DNA from: Actinocorallia longicatena
Lineage (GTDB): Bacteria; Actinomycetota; Actinomycetes; Streptosporangiales; Streptosporangiaceae
Reading direction: 5' to 3'
Assembly (NCBI RefSeq): GCF_039534125.1
Contig: NZ_BAAAUV010000004.1
Span: 248,001 to 312,000, forward strand
Length of the DNA stretch: 64,000 bases
A model generated the notes under the pieces. The model saw only the letters and a program-made list of their open reading frames with translations, ran no database searches and had not been told where the DNA came from. Made by a program: the position numbers and the translations under genes. Positions within the stretch are counted from its first letter, which is position 1. Each line of letters opens with the position of its first letter. Below, in pieces: positions 1-8,276 of the stretch.

Positions 1-256
1 GGTCGGCGTCCAGCGCGGTGATGCGCCGCGCGGTGCCCAGCAGGGGCAGCATCACCCGGCCCTGGATCTCGACGAGCAGGTTCTCCTTGGAGCCGATGTA
101 GTAGTACAGGGCGCCTTTGCTGAGCCCCGCCGCCTCACCGATCTCGTTGATCCCGGTCGCCGCGTATCCCTTGCGGGCGAACAGGCCGGCCGCGAGGTCG
201 ACGATCTCCCACCGCTTGGTCTCGTAACCCGGTCCATGTCCCGGCGGCTGAGGCAT
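1..256 (-). CDS. TetR family transcriptional regulator, N-terminal part (cut by window edge)
   Basis: About 85 N-terminal residues are visible and the rest lies outside the window. A TetR-type helix-turn-helix is clear: helix 1 ends at LFARKGYAATGINEIGEAAG, followed by LSKGALYYYIGSKENLL, the typical recognition helix plus the Y-Y-x-x-x-SKE-L signature. The ATG start is preceded by GGGAG about 6 nt upstream. The esterase gene ends 45 bp upstream on the same strand, so the two may be co-transcribed. The ligand and targets cannot be inferred because the C-terminal domain is missing. Confidence 0.85.
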   Translation of the reverse strand, partial: MPQPPGHGPGYETKRWEIVDLAAGLFARKGYAATGINEIGEAAGLSKGALYYYIGSKENLLVEIQGRVMLPLLGTARRITALDAD

Positions 257-301
257 CGCGCTCCCTGCTGGTCGGCTCGGCGGGGCCGCGGGCCCTGTCA
301 C

Positions 302-1276
302 TCACAGGTGGTCATCATAGGTGGCGGCCGGCGCGAACGCCTCCGACAGAGCCTGGAGGGCGTCCGCGAGGAACCGGATCGTGCGCGGCGTCCGCGGATG
401 GGCGAGGAATCCGCCGTGGATGACACCGGGATAGACGTGCACCTCGGTCGGCACCCCCGCCGCGGAGAGCCGGGAGGCGTAGGCGAGGTCCTCGTCGAGG
501 TAGGCGTCCAGGTCGCCGACGCCGAGGAACGCCGGGGCCAGGCCCGACAGGTCGGTGGCGCGCGCGGGAGCGGCCGTCGGCGGGACCGGGCCGTCCGGCA
601 GGGCGCCGAGGTAGGCGCCCCACGCCAGCCGCTGCGCCTCGATGGGCCACAGCCCCCAGTGGCCCGCCCCGGCCCGGAGGGCGAGCATCGACGGGGTCTC
701 TTCGCGGTCGTCGAGCATCGGGTAGACGAGCAGCTGCAGGACGGGCTGAGTCAGTCCGAGGTCGCGCAGGCGCAGGCAGAGCGCGGCGGCGAGGCCGGCT
801 CCGGCACTCGCCCCGCCCACGGCGACGCGGGCCGGATCGATCCCGTGCGCGACCGGGTCGGCGGTCAGCCGCCGCCAGACGGTCTCGGCGTCGTCGAGGC
901 CGGCGGGGTAGGGATGTTCCGGCGCGAGCCGCCAGTCGACCGACACCGCCGCGCAGCCGAGCTCGGCCGCCATCCGGTCCAGCCGGGCGTCGTTCTCCTC
1001 CAGCGTCCCCATGATGTAGGCGCCGCCGTGCAGGTAGACGAGGCAGGGCAGGGGGCCCTCGAGCCCGGCCGGACGGTACCAGCGCACCCGCACGTCCGGC
1101 CGGCCGTCGATGCCGGGGATGAGCGCGTCGGACCGCCGGACGCGCGGATCGGCGCGTACCGGCGGCGGGCTGACCGCGGCGAGCGAGGACCGCAGGGTCG
1201 CGACGCTGCTGACATCCCAGCGGGCGAGCAGGTCGAGCCTTGTTCCGGGCTCCACCCGGCGTTCGATCTCCATCAT
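302..1276 (-). CDS. alpha/beta-hydrolase, hormone-sensitive-lipase (HSL) type esterase
   Basis: This 324-aa protein has the usual length of bacterial HSL-family carboxylesterases. The oxyanion-hole motif HGG lies in YLHGGAYIMG near residue 83, the nucleophile Ser in GGASAGAG (G-x-S-x-G) near 157, an acidic residue in GDLDAYLDED near 258, and the His in GVIHGGF near 288. The family hydrolyses short acyl or aryl esters in the cytoplasm, and no signal peptide is seen. It is divergent from the flavin monooxygenase at 1361. An esterase beside a possible Baeyer-Villiger-type monooxygenase could open an ester product, which is inference. Two adjacent ATG codons make the start uncertain by one residue. 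Confidence 0.88.
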   Translation of the reverse strand: MMEIERRVEPGTRLDLLARWDVSSVATLRSSLAAVSPPPVRADPRVRRSDALIPGIDGRPDVRVRWYRPAGLEGPLPCLVYLHGGAYIMGTLEENDARLDRMAAELGCAAVSVDWRLAPEHPYPAGLDDAETVWRRLTADPVAHGIDPARVAVGGASAGAGLAAALCLRLRDLGLTQPVLQLLVYPMLDDREETPSMLALRAGAGHWGLWPIEAQRLAWGAYLGALPDGPVPPTAAPARATDLSGLAPAFLGVGDLDAYLDEDLAYASRLSAAGVPTEVHVYPGVIHGGFLAHPRTPRTIRFLADALQALSEAFAPAATYDDHL

Positions 1277-1307
1277 CGTCTTGACGGGCTCCCGGGGTGA
1301 GGTTAGC

Positions 1308-1316
1308 GTGCAAATA
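1308..1316 (+). promoter_or_regulatory. GTGCAAATA motif, copy 1 (putative operator)
   Basis: GTGCAAATA lies in the divergent promoter region between the esterase and the flavin monooxygenase. The larger string GCGTGCAAATA recurs exactly upstream of mhpB (5663-5673), and GTGCTAATA occurs upstream of the ketosteroid-dehydrogenase-like gene (4745-4753). The shared motif suggests one regulator, and the IclR gene at 4825-5541 is the nearest candidate. Regulator assignment is inference. Confidence 0.4.
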
Positions 1317-1328
1317 AAAGATATGACA

Positions 1329-1343
1329 GTTCGTTATATGAAC
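1329..1343. promoter_or_regulatory. short inverted repeat GTTC-N7-GAAC upstream of the monooxygenase
   Basis: GTTCGTTATATGAAC has 4-bp arms around an AT-rich spacer in an otherwise GC-rich region. It ends 17 bp before the ATG at 1361. It could be an operator or part of the promoter (TTATAT resembles a -10). The arms are short, so it may be chance. Confidence 0.3.
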
Positions 1344-1360
1344 ACAAGAGGGGACCGGTC

Positions 1361-3121
1361 ATGACCGAAGCCTTCTCCGCATGGCTCGCTGATCTCGCGG
1401 CCGCACTGGAGACCGGATCCGAAACCGGGCTTGACGAGCTCTTCCTGGAGGAGGCGACATGGCGTGACTTCATGGCGTTCTCCTGGGACTTCAGCCACAG
1501 CGTCGGCCGGGCCGAGCTCGTGCCGCGGCTGCTGGAGCTCGCCAAGGACTGGGACGCGCGCGGCTTCGCACCCAGCGCCGAGCAGCCGCCCATCTCCGAC
1601 GAGGAGGGCACCAACGCCTTCTTCGACTTCACCACCAAGGACCGGCGCGACCGTGCCTACGTGCGGCTCGTCCCGCAGGGGGAGCGGCTCGTCGCGGCCG
1701 TCCTGCAGACCCAGGTGGTGGGGCTGCTGGAGCACCCGGAGCGGATCCGTCACCATCGTGAGGAGGGCAAGGTCTACGGGACCGTCCCCCGCCGCACCCG
1801 CTGGTCGGATGACCGGCGCGCCGCCGCCGCCTTCGCCGACGAGGACCCGGCCGTCGTCGTGCTCGGAGCAGGGCACAACGGCCTCTCGATCGCGGCCCGG
1901 CTGGGCGCGCTCGGCGTGCCGACGCTCGTCATCGACCGAGAGGAGCGCGTCGGCGACGTCTGGCGCAAGCGCTACGCCGCGCTCGCCCTGCACAGCACCG
2001 TCTACGGCGACCACCTGCCCTACCTGCCGCTCCCGCCGACCTGGCCGGCGCACGCGCCCAAGGACAAGTTCGCCGACTTCCTGGAGTCCTACGCGAAGCT
2101 CCTCGACCTCAACGTGTGGACCGGCACGACCTTCCTCGACGCCGCCCACGACGAGCGGGAGGGGCACTGGGAGATCCGCGTCCGCCGCCCCGACGGCACG
2201 GTCAGGGAGCTGCGCCCGAGGCACTTCGTCGTGGCCGCGGGCCTGTTCGGGGGGCCGAAGGTTCCCGAGATCAAGGGGATCGAGTCCTTCACCGGCGTCG
2301 CGGTGCACACCGACGAGTTCCAGGACAGCGCCGCCTTCGCGGGCAAGAAGGCCCTCGTCGTGGGGGCCGGCGTCAGCGGCCACGAACTCGCCCATGACCT
2401 CTACGAGCAGGGCGCGGAGGTCACGATGCTCCAGCGCAGCGCGACCTACGTCGTCGACTACCCGACCTACCACCGGTACTGGTCGACGCTGTTCACCGAG
2501 GACATGCCCTACACGCCCGACTTCGCCGACCAGATGACCTACTCGCTGCCCGCGGTGCGGGTCGACGAGCTGAACAAGCGGCTGGTGAAGCTCGCGGCCG
2601 AAGCCGACCGGGAACTCCTCGACCGTCTCCAGGAACGCGGCTTCAAGCTCGAGTGGGGCCCGGACGGCACCGGCATCATCGGCGCCCACATGTCCGGCAT
2701 GGACGGCTACCAGATCAACATCGGCGCGTCCGAGCTCGTCGCCGGCGGTCACATCCGGCTCAAGCAGGGGGCGGAGCTGGCCGAGGTGCGGAACGGGAAC
2801 ACCGCGGTCTTCACCGACGGCTCGGAGCAGGAGGTCGACCTCGTCCTGTTCGCCACCGGCTACCACCAGCTCTGGGGGCACATCAAGCCCACCCTCGGCG
2901 AGGCGGCGTCGCGGATCGACAAGGCCTACGGCCGGGCCGCCGACGGCGAGTACGCCAACACCTGGCGGCGCTCGGCCCAGCCGGGCCTGTGGTTCGGGAC
3001 GGGCTTCATCCGGATGGCCCGCTTCTACACGACCTTCACCGCGTTGCTGATCAAGGCGATCGAAGAGGGCCTCGAGCCTTACGACCCGGAGCGGCCGGGC
3101 GTCACGGGGGACCCGGCCTGA
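1361..3121 (+). CDS. flavin-containing monooxygenase (FAD/NADPH, FMO/BVMO-like)
   Basis: This 586-aa protein begins with a roughly 150-residue region resembling an SnoaL/NTF2-like helical-barrel extension. A two-dinucleotide-binding-fold monooxygenase core follows: GAGHNGLSIAARLG near residue 168 (FAD), GAGVSGHELAHDLYEQG near 337 (NADPH), and the late motif LFATGYH near 499 typical of FMOs. Such enzymes add one oxygen to a ketone, amine or sulfide, and the substrate here is unknown. A purine-rich AGAGGGGA lies about 7 nt before the ATG. Its 3' end overlaps the convergent flavoprotein gene by 43 bp. N-terminally extended FMOs of this type are common in actinomycete catabolic clusters. Confidence 0.85.
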   Translation: MTEAFSAWLADLAAALETGSETGLDELFLEEATWRDFMAFSWDFSHSVGRAELVPRLLELAKDWDARGFAPSAEQPPISDEEGTNAFFDFTTKDRRDRAYVRLVPQGERLVAAVLQTQVVGLLEHPERIRHHREEGKVYGTVPRRTRWSDDRRAAAAFADEDPAVVVLGAGHNGLSIAARLGALGVPTLVIDREERVGDVWRKRYAALALHSTVYGDHLPYLPLPPTWPAHAPKDKFADFLESYAKLLDLNVWTGTTFLDAAHDEREGHWEIRVRRPDGTVRELRPRHFVVAAGLFGGPKVPEIKGIESFTGVAVHTDEFQDSAAFAGKKALVVGAGVSGHELAHDLYEQGAEVTMLQRSATYVVDYPTYHRYWSTLFTEDMPYTPDFADQMTYSLPAVRVDELNKRLVKLAAEADRELLDRLQERGFKLEWGPDGTGIIGAHMSGMDGYQINIGASELVAGGHIRLKQGAELAEVRNGNTAVFTDGSEQEVDLVLFATGYHQLWGHIKPTLGEAASRIDKAYGRAADGEYANTWRRSAQPGLWFGTGFIRMARFYTTFTALLIKAIEEGLEPYDPERPGVTGDPA

Positions 3122-4728
3122 GCCCCGCGGTCGCGGGCGGCTGCGCGTCCCGCGCGGAGACCCCAGACGCCCGCGACCGCGAGGGTGGCTCCGGCGCCGC
3201 CGTACACCATGCCGGACGGGCTCGCCATGACGTTGCCCGCCGCGTAGAGGCCCCCGATCACGTCGCCGTCGACGTCCAGGACCCGGCCGTCGGTGTCGGT
3301 GCGGGGGCCGCCCTTGGTGCCGAGCGCGGAGATGGCGACCTCGGCGCCGTAGAACGGCGGGGTCTCGACCGGCCCGAGCGTCGCGAAGGGCGACGCGGGG
3401 TCGGTGAGGCGCCCGCCGGGGAAGCGGTCGAACAGGCTCGCCCCGCGCGCGAAGTCCGGGTCGGTCCCCGTGCGCGCGTCGGCGTTGAACCTCTCGGCGG
3501 TGGCGGTCAGCGTCCCGGCGGGCAGGCCCAGGGCCTCGGCCAGCCCCTCCAGGGTCGGCGCGCTCCTCACCCAGCCGGGGACCTCGCCGCCGGGCGCGGC
3601 GCCGAACACCCCGAACCGGTCGACGGTGGACTGGTCGAAGACCAGGTAGGCGGGCACGTTCCGGTAGTCGAGCCGGGACTCGTCGAGCCGGTGGAAGGCC
3701 CCGCCCAGTGCGTTGTAGTTCGCGGCCTCGTTGCCGAAGCGCTCGCCGTGCCGGTTCACCATGATCGCGCCGGGCAGCGCGCGTTCGCGCGAGGACAGCA
3801 GGTCCGCGGGACCGCCGTCGCGCCGGACGCCAGGGACCCGCACGACGGGAGACCACCAGGCCTCGCGCATGTTGCCGAGCTGGGCGCCGATCCGCATCGC
3901 CATGCGCAGCCCGTCGCCGGTGTTGGACGTCGCCCCGACGGGCCGCGTGAGCGGGCCGCGCAGGAAGTCCCGGACGAGGGCGGGGTCGTACTCGAACCCC
4001 CCGGTGGCCAGCACGACCGCACCGGCCCGCACGATCGCGGAGTCCTCGAACTCCACCCCGGTGACGGCGCCGTCCGCGGTGACGAAGCGGACCGCCCGGC
4101 GGCCGGTCTCCAGGTGCACCCCGTGGTCGAGGCAGGACTTCAGAAGGCCGCCGACCAGGGCCCGGCCCAGCCCCTCCAGCCCGGCGGCCTCGCGCTCGGC
4201 GAGCACGGCGGCCGGCAGGACCCCGGTGCCCCCGCCGAGCGGCATCTCGCGGATCAGCAGCCGTCTGACGTCGCCGCCGATCCGCTCGCTCCAGTCGCCG
4301 AGCCCGGCGAAGGAGAACAGGTCCACCTCGATGGAGCGGCCGCCGCCCGGCAGCCCGCCGGGGTGTTCGGGGTGATAGTCGGGGTAGCCGCCGACGAGCA
4401 GGAACCGCAGCTCGGTGTGCTCCTCGACGAACTCCACGAACCGCGGGCCGCCCTGGACGAGCGCCTCGGCCAGCTCTTCGAGGATCATCCCGTTGGAGAG
4501 GCTGAGGAGATACTCCAGGCCCCGCTCGGTGGAGTCCTCGATGCCGGCCTCCCGTGCGGGCCGGTTGCCGGGGATCCAGATCGTTCCGCCGGACAGCGCG
4601 GTGGTCCCGCCGACCAGGTCCGCCTTCTCGAAGAGGGCGACGCTCGCCCCTTCGACGGCGGCGGCCAGCGCGGCGGTGAGTCCCGCGGCCCCCGATCCGA
4701 GGACGACGACGTCGTAGGTATCAGGCAT
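3079..4728 (-). CDS. FAD-dependent dehydrogenase, 3-ketosteroid-delta1-dehydrogenase/fumarate-reductase family
   Basis: This 549-aa flavoprotein opens with YDVVVLGSGAAGLTAALAAA (Rossmann FAD site) and VGGTTALSGGTIWIPGN, a stretch typical of KstD-like proteins. Near the C-terminus YAAGNVMASPSGMVYGGAG keeps the Tyr-x3-Gly pair used by KstD to bind the 3-keto group. Length fits the family (about 510-570 aa). KstDs desaturate a ring ketone by C1-C2 dehydrogenation. A non-steroid cyclic ketone is equally possible because no other classical kst or hsa gene is visible. I chose the ATG at 4728, with AGGGG upstream, over an in-frame start 33 nt earlier that has no ribosome site. Its 3' end overlaps the convergent monooxygenase. 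Confidence 0.82.
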   Translation of the reverse strand: MPDTYDVVVLGSGAAGLTAALAAAVEGASVALFEKADLVGGTTALSGGTIWIPGNRPAREAGIEDSTERGLEYLLSLSNGMILEELAEALVQGGPRFVEFVEEHTELRFLLVGGYPDYHPEHPGGLPGGGRSIEVDLFSFAGLGDWSERIGGDVRRLLIREMPLGGGTGVLPAAVLAEREAAGLEGLGRALVGGLLKSCLDHGVHLETGRRAVRFVTADGAVTGVEFEDSAIVRAGAVVLATGGFEYDPALVRDFLRGPLTRPVGATSNTGDGLRMAMRIGAQLGNMREAWWSPVVRVPGVRRDGGPADLLSSRERALPGAIMVNRHGERFGNEAANYNALGGAFHRLDESRLDYRNVPAYLVFDQSTVDRFGVFGAAPGGEVPGWVRSAPTLEGLAEALGLPAGTLTATAERFNADARTGTDPDFARGASLFDRFPGGRLTDPASPFATLGPVETPPFYGAEVAISALGTKGGPRTDTDGRVLDVDGDVIGGLYAAGNVMASPSGMVYGGAGATLAVAGVWGLRAGRAAARDRGAQAGSPVTPGRSGS

Positions 4729-4744
4729 GGCCACGCCCCTAAGA

Positions 4745-4759
4745 GTGCTAATAATGCAC
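4745..4759. promoter_or_regulatory. GTGC-N7-GCAC inverted repeat containing GTGCTAATA (motif copy 2)
   Basis: GTGCTAATAATGCAC sits 17 bp upstream of the flavoprotein start. Its left part matches the GTGCAAATA motif seen upstream of the monooxygenase and mhpB. A second perfect 10-bp palindrome, AAGTGCACTT, lies at 4773-4782. Both are placed where a regulator would block or stimulate the minus-strand promoter. The regulator identity (IclR at 4825?) is inferred from proximity. Confidence 0.42.
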
Positions 4760-4774
4760 ACCAGTGTTCGTCAA
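4748..4774 (-). promoter_or_regulatory. putative promoter of the flavoprotein gene
   Basis: Read on the minus strand, TTGACG (4774-4769) and TATTAG (4753-4748) are separated by 15 bp, slightly short for a sigma70-type promoter. The -10 overlaps the GTGC-N7-GCAC repeat, so repressor binding there would occlude it. Assignment rests only on consensus match. Confidence 0.33.
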
Positions 4775-4824
4775 GTGCACTTCCGGGGATGCTAGCTCCG
4801 CCTCCGGCACGTCGCAAGGGCGCC

Positions 4825-5541
4825 TCAGCCGGCCGGGAGCTCCGGCGGGACCGGGCGCAGGGCCTGGCCGATCCGCTGGGCGGCCTTGACGACCTGTGCC
4901 TCGGCCACCGCGGCCTGGTCCTCGCGGTGGGTGATGATGTTGACACAGGCGCGGGGATGGGTGTGCGGCACCGGGGCCGCGACGGCGTAGGCGCCCACCA
5001 GCACCTCGCCCAGGCTGGTGGCGTAGCCCCGCTCGCGGGCCAGCGTCACCTGGGCCGGCTCGTCCGCGGCGGGACCGCCCGCCGACATCAGGGCGTAGCC
5101 GGCGGCCCCCCGGTCGAGCGGCGTGCGCATGCCGCTGCGGAAGGCGATGTGGTGCGTCGCGGTGGTGGGCTCGACCAGCTCGATCGCCACGGCCTCGCGG
5201 CCCTCGGCGACGAACAGCGCGACCGTGCAGCCGAGCTCGTCGGCCGTCTCGCGCAGGATCGGCAGCGCGGCCTCGCGCAGCGTGGGCAGGTAGGCGCCGG
5301 CGAGCGTGGCCAGGCGCGCGCCCGGATGGTAGGCGCCGTCGCTGCCGTGGGCGACCAGCCCGAAGTCGGCCAGCGTCTGCAGGATCCGGTAGGCGATCGA
5401 CCGGTGGACGTCGAGCTCACGGGCCAGGTCCTGGACGGTCATGCCCCGGCCCGACTCGACGACCGCCATGAGGGCGTGCAGACCGCGGGCGAGGGTCTGG
5501 CTCCCCGTCTGCGCACGTCCGGTCGCCGATCCCGCCATCAA
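4825..5541 (-). CDS. IclR family transcriptional regulator
   Basis: This 238-aa protein has an N-terminal winged HTH: SQTLARGLHALMAVVE, then MTVQDLARELDVHRSIAYRI at about residues 34-53. The IclR effector-binding domain follows, with conserved segments such as LRETADELGCTVALFV and LDRGAAGYALMSA. IclR proteins often control aromatic catabolic operons (MhpR is one) in response to a ring-cleavage precursor. It diverges from the mhp operon and lies downstream of the flavoprotein gene on the same strand, so it is the best local candidate for the GTGCWAATA motif. Two ATGs in tandem leave a one-residue start ambiguity. Confidence 0.9.
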   Translation of the reverse strand: MMAGSATGRAQTGSQTLARGLHALMAVVESGRGMTVQDLARELDVHRSIAYRILQTLADFGLVAHGSDGAYHPGARLATLAGAYLPTLREAALPILRETADELGCTVALFVAEGREAVAIELVEPTTATHHIAFRSGMRTPLDRGAAGYALMSAGGPAADEPAQVTLARERGYATSLGEVLVGAYAVAAPVPHTHPRACVNIITHREDQAAVAEAQVVKAAQRIGQALRPVPPELPAG

Positions 5542-5660
5542 CGAGCCTCCTGTGATCTCCCCGAACCGACCGCCGGTCAGCCTAACGTAACCCGCCCGGC
5601 CCGCCCTGGGCGTTGACGGCCGTCACCTCGAAGACTACCGTCCATCCATATATCGAATCA

Positions 5661-5673
5661 TTGCGTGCAAATA
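5661..5673. promoter_or_regulatory. TTGCGTGCAA palindrome overlapping GTGCAAATA (motif copy 3), upstream of mhpB
   Basis: TTGCGTGCAA (5661-5670) is a near-perfect palindrome with a GT centre. It overlaps the third copy of the GTGCAAATA motif (5665-5673). It lies in the iclR-mhpB divergent interval (5542-5694), 21 bp before the mhpB start. Its position suits an IclR operator controlling both genes. There is no experimental support in the sequence itself. Confidence 0.45.
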
Positions 5674-5694
5674 GTGATACATGGAGGTGGGGCG

Positions 5695-6642
5695 GTGTCC
5701 GTCGCCCTCTGCACGACCTCGCACTCTCCGCTCATCGGCCTGCACGACCCGCCCGATGACGTGAAGGCCGAGGTCGACCGAGCGCTCACCGAGGCCCGGG
5801 GGTTCGTCGAAGACTTCGCCCCCGACCTCGTCGTGATCTTCGCGCCGGACCACTACAACGGCTTCCTCTACGAGGTGATGCCGTCCTTCTGCATCGGCGC
5901 CGCCGCCACTTCGGTGGGCGACTACGGCCTGCCGACCGGCGACCTGTCCGTGGACGCCGAGACGGCTCGCCTGCTCGCCAAGCGGGTCCTGGACAGCGGC
6001 GTCGACGTCGCCGTCTCCGAGGCCATGCGGGTCGACCACGGCTTCGTGCAGCCGCTGTCCTTCCTGTTCGGCTCGCTGACCTCGGTCCCCGTCGTCCCGG
6101 TCTTCGTCAACTGCGTGGCCGAGCCGCTCGGGCCCGCGGTCCGCTCCCGGCTCCTCGGCTCCGCGATCGGCACCGCGCTCCGCGACCTCGGCCGCAGGGT
6201 CCTGGTCGTCGGATCGGGCGGGCTGTCGCACGACCCTCCGGTGCCGCGCCTGGCCGAGGCCCCGCCGGAGGTCGCCGAGCGGCTGACCCACGGCAGGAGC
6301 CCCACACCGGAGCAGCGCCGGGTGCGGGAGAGCCGCACCGTCGCCGCCGCCGGGGAGTTCGCCCGCGGCGCGGGCGGGTTCCGGCCGCTCAACCCCGCCT
6401 GGGACGCCGAGGTCCTCGCCGCCCTGGCCGCGGGCGACTTCGCCGCGATCGACGGCCGCCCCAACGCCTGGTTCACCGAGCAGGGCGGCCACTCCGCGCA
6501 CGAGGTGCGGACCTGGATCGCCGCCTACGCGGCGCTGGCGGCCTCGGGCCCCTACACCGTCCGGTCCAGCTACTACCGGGCGATCCCGGAGTGGTTCGCC
6601 GGATTCGCCACGACCACCGCACTCCCCGTGGAGGCAGCGTGA
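5695..6642 (+). CDS. mhpB: 2,3-dihydroxyphenylpropionate 1,2-dioxygenase (extradiol, LigB superfamily)
   Basis: This extradiol ring-cleavage dioxygenase opens 3-(2,3-dihydroxyphenyl)propionate with O2 and Fe(II). Visible family motifs are SHSPLIG (His near residue 10), FAPDHYNGF, DHGFVQPLSFLFG (catalytic-type His) and GSGGLSHDPP. The 315-aa length matches MhpB. I chose the GTG at 5695 because GGAGGTGG lies 4-5 nt upstream and the protein then begins like MhpB. An earlier in-frame GTG at 5665 has no ribosome site and falls in the operator. It overlaps mhpA by GTGA. It is the first gene of a six-gene meta-cleavage operon. Confidence 0.93.
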   Translation: MSVALCTTSHSPLIGLHDPPDDVKAEVDRALTEARGFVEDFAPDLVVIFAPDHYNGFLYEVMPSFCIGAAATSVGDYGLPTGDLSVDAETARLLAKRVLDSGVDVAVSEAMRVDHGFVQPLSFLFGSLTSVPVVPVFVNCVAEPLGPAVRSRLLGSAIGTALRDLGRRVLVVGSGGLSHDPPVPRLAEAPPEVAERLTHGRSPTPEQRRVRESRTVAAAGEFARGAGGFRPLNPAWDAEVLAALAAGDFAAIDGRPNAWFTEQGGHSAHEVRTWIAAYAALAASGPYTVRSSYYRAIPEWFAGFATTTALPVEAA

Positions 6643-8276
6643 ACGCCCCCGACGTCATCGTGGTGGGCGCGGGCCCCACCGGCCTGATGATCGCCAACCT
6701 GCTCGGCCTGCACGGCGTGCGCGTCGCGGTCTTCGAGGCCGGGCCCGAGCTCATCGACTACCCCCGCGGCGTCGGCATGGACGACGAGACGCTGCGGACC
6801 TTCCAGGCCGCCGGGCTCGTCGACGAGGTGCTCCCGCACACCATTCCCCACCAGCTCCTGGTGTTCGTCGACGCCGCGCAGCGCGACCTCGCCCGGCTGG
6901 CGCCCCCGGCCTCGGAGTTCGGCTGGCCCCGCCGCAACGGGTTCGTCCAGCCGCTCGCCGACCGGGTGCTCCTCGACGGCATCGGCCGCTTCGACCACGT
7001 CGAGGTGCACTGGTCGTCCCAGGTGACGTCGTTCACCGAGGACGAGGGCGGCGTCGCGGTCACCGTCACCGGACCGGACGGCGAGCGCACCGTCAGGGCG
7101 TCCTACGTGGTCGGGGCCGACGGCGGGCGCAGCACCACCCGCAAGGCGCTCGGGCTCGGCTTCGCCGGCGCCTCGGCCACCGCCGACTGGTTCGTGATCG
7201 ACATCCGCAACGACCCGCTCGGCAGGCCCGGCGCCTACGTGTGCGCCGACCCGCGGCGCCCCTATGTCTCCATCAGCATCCCGCACGGCATCCGCCGGTT
7301 CGAGTTCATGCTCAAGCCGCACGAGACCGAGGCCGAGGCGATGACGGACGCGTTCGTCACCCGCCTGCTCGAACCGCTCGTCCCCGCCACCGCGAAGGTC
7401 GAGATCATCCGCCGCCGGGTCTACACCCACCACTCGCGGATGGCCGAGCGCTTCCGCTCCGGGCGGGTCTTCCTCATCGGCGACGCCGCCCACGTGATGC
7501 CCGTCTGGCAGGGGCAGGGGTACAACAGCGGCATCCGCGACGCCCTCAACCTGTCGTGGAAGCTCGCGATGGTCCTGCGCGGCGCCGCAGGGGACCGGCT
7601 GCTCGACAGCTACGAGGCCGAGCGGTACGACCACGTCCGGGCGATGATGCAGCTGTCGATGTGGGTCGGCCGCGCCGTCTCGGTGACCAGCAGGGCGGGG
7701 GCCGCCGTCCGCAACGGGTTCCTGCGGGCCGTCTCGGCGGTGCCGAGCGTCAAGAGCTACATCGTGCAGATGCGGTTCAAGCCGATGCCCGCCATGAAGG
7801 ACGGCGCCCTGACCAGGACGGGATCGGCCGCCGAGCCCGGCCCCGTCGGCCGGCTGTTCCCGCAGCCCACCGTCGCCACCCGCGAGGCGCCCTCGACCAG
7901 GCTCGACGACGCCCTCGGCCCCTGGTTCGCGCTCGTCGCCTGGAACAACGACCCGCGGGCGATCCTCGACGACGACGCCCGCGCCTGGCTCGCCGCCGCC
8001 GGGGTCCGCCTGGTCACCGCGCGGCCCGCCGTCCAGCTGCACTGGGACGACACCGGCCCCGGCGCCGCGGGCCCGGACGAGCCCGTGCTCGTCGTCGGCG
8101 ACCTCGACGGCTCGCTCAAACGCTGGTTCGACGCCCGCCCGGAGTCGGTGCTCCTCGTGCGCCCGGACAGGATCGTCGGGGGAGCGAGCCCCGCCCACGC
8201 AGCCTCCGCCATGGTCAGGGCGTTCGCCGACGCGATCGGCGCGCCCGCCCCCACTCCCTCTTTGGACACCATATGA
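6639..8276 (+). CDS. mhpA: 3-(3-hydroxyphenyl)propionate hydroxylase (FAD aromatic hydroxylase)
   Basis: This 545-aa class A flavoprotein hydroxylase has GAGPTGLMIANLLGLHG for the FAD ADP moiety, a DG motif in VVGADGGRSTTRKALG, and GDAAHVMPVWQGQGYNSGIR for the ribityl/pyrophosphate. It uses NAD(P)H and O2 to place a second hydroxyl next to a phenolic hydroxyl, giving the catechol for MhpB. The GTG start overlaps the mhpB stop, with GGAGG just upstream. Gene order (B before A) differs from the E. coli mhpABCDFE order. Exact aromatic substrate is inferred from operon context. Confidence 0.9.
   Translation: MNAPDVIVVGAGPTGLMIANLLGLHGVRVAVFEAGPELIDYPRGVGMDDETLRTFQAAGLVDEVLPHTIPHQLLVFVDAAQRDLARLAPPASEFGWPRRNGFVQPLADRVLLDGIGRFDHVEVHWSSQVTSFTEDEGGVAVTVTGPDGERTVRASYVVGADGGRSTTRKALGLGFAGASATADWFVIDIRNDPLGRPGAYVCADPRRPYVSISIPHGIRRFEFMLKPHETEAEAMTDAFVTRLLEPLVPATAKVEIIRRRVYTHHSRMAERFRSGRVFLIGDAAHVMPVWQGQGYNSGIRDALNLSWKLAMVLRGAAGDRLLDSYEAERYDHVRAMMQLSMWVGRAVSVTSRAGAAVRNGFLRAVSAVPSVKSYIVQMRFKPMPAMKDGALTRTGSAAEPGPVGRLFPQPTVATREAPSTRLDDALGPWFALVAWNNDPRAILDDDARAWLAAAGVRLVTARPAVQLHWDDTGPGAAGPDEPVLVVGDLDGSLKRWFDARPESVLLVRPDRIVGGASPAHAASAMVRAFADAIGAPAPTPSLDTI

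Noticed and set aside
1334..3856. Long minus-strand open frame of about 840 codons
   Set aside because: It runs antisense to the FMO and across its convergent neighbour, has no domain motifs, and is full of Arg/Gly/Ala low-complexity typical of GC-rich antisense frames.
3079..4728. Naming the flavoprotein kstD and the region a cholesterol cluster
   Set aside because: Only a family-level match; no hsaA-D, kstR or kshA gene and no KstR-type TnnAACnnGTTnnA operator was seen.
4773..4782. AAGTGCACTT perfect palindrome as an independent operator
   Set aside because: Ten bases of symmetry is short; kept only as a note beside the GTGC-N7-GCAC repeat.
2653..5616. 987-codon plus-strand open frame across the flavoprotein and IclR genes
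   Set aside because: Antisense to two clearly recognisable genes and without any conserved motif; a high-GC artefact.
5665..5694. Upstream in-frame GTG as the mhpB start
   Set aside because: It lies inside the TTGCGTGCAA palindrome and has no ribosome site, whereas GTG 5695 follows GGAGGTGG and matches the usual MhpB N-terminus.
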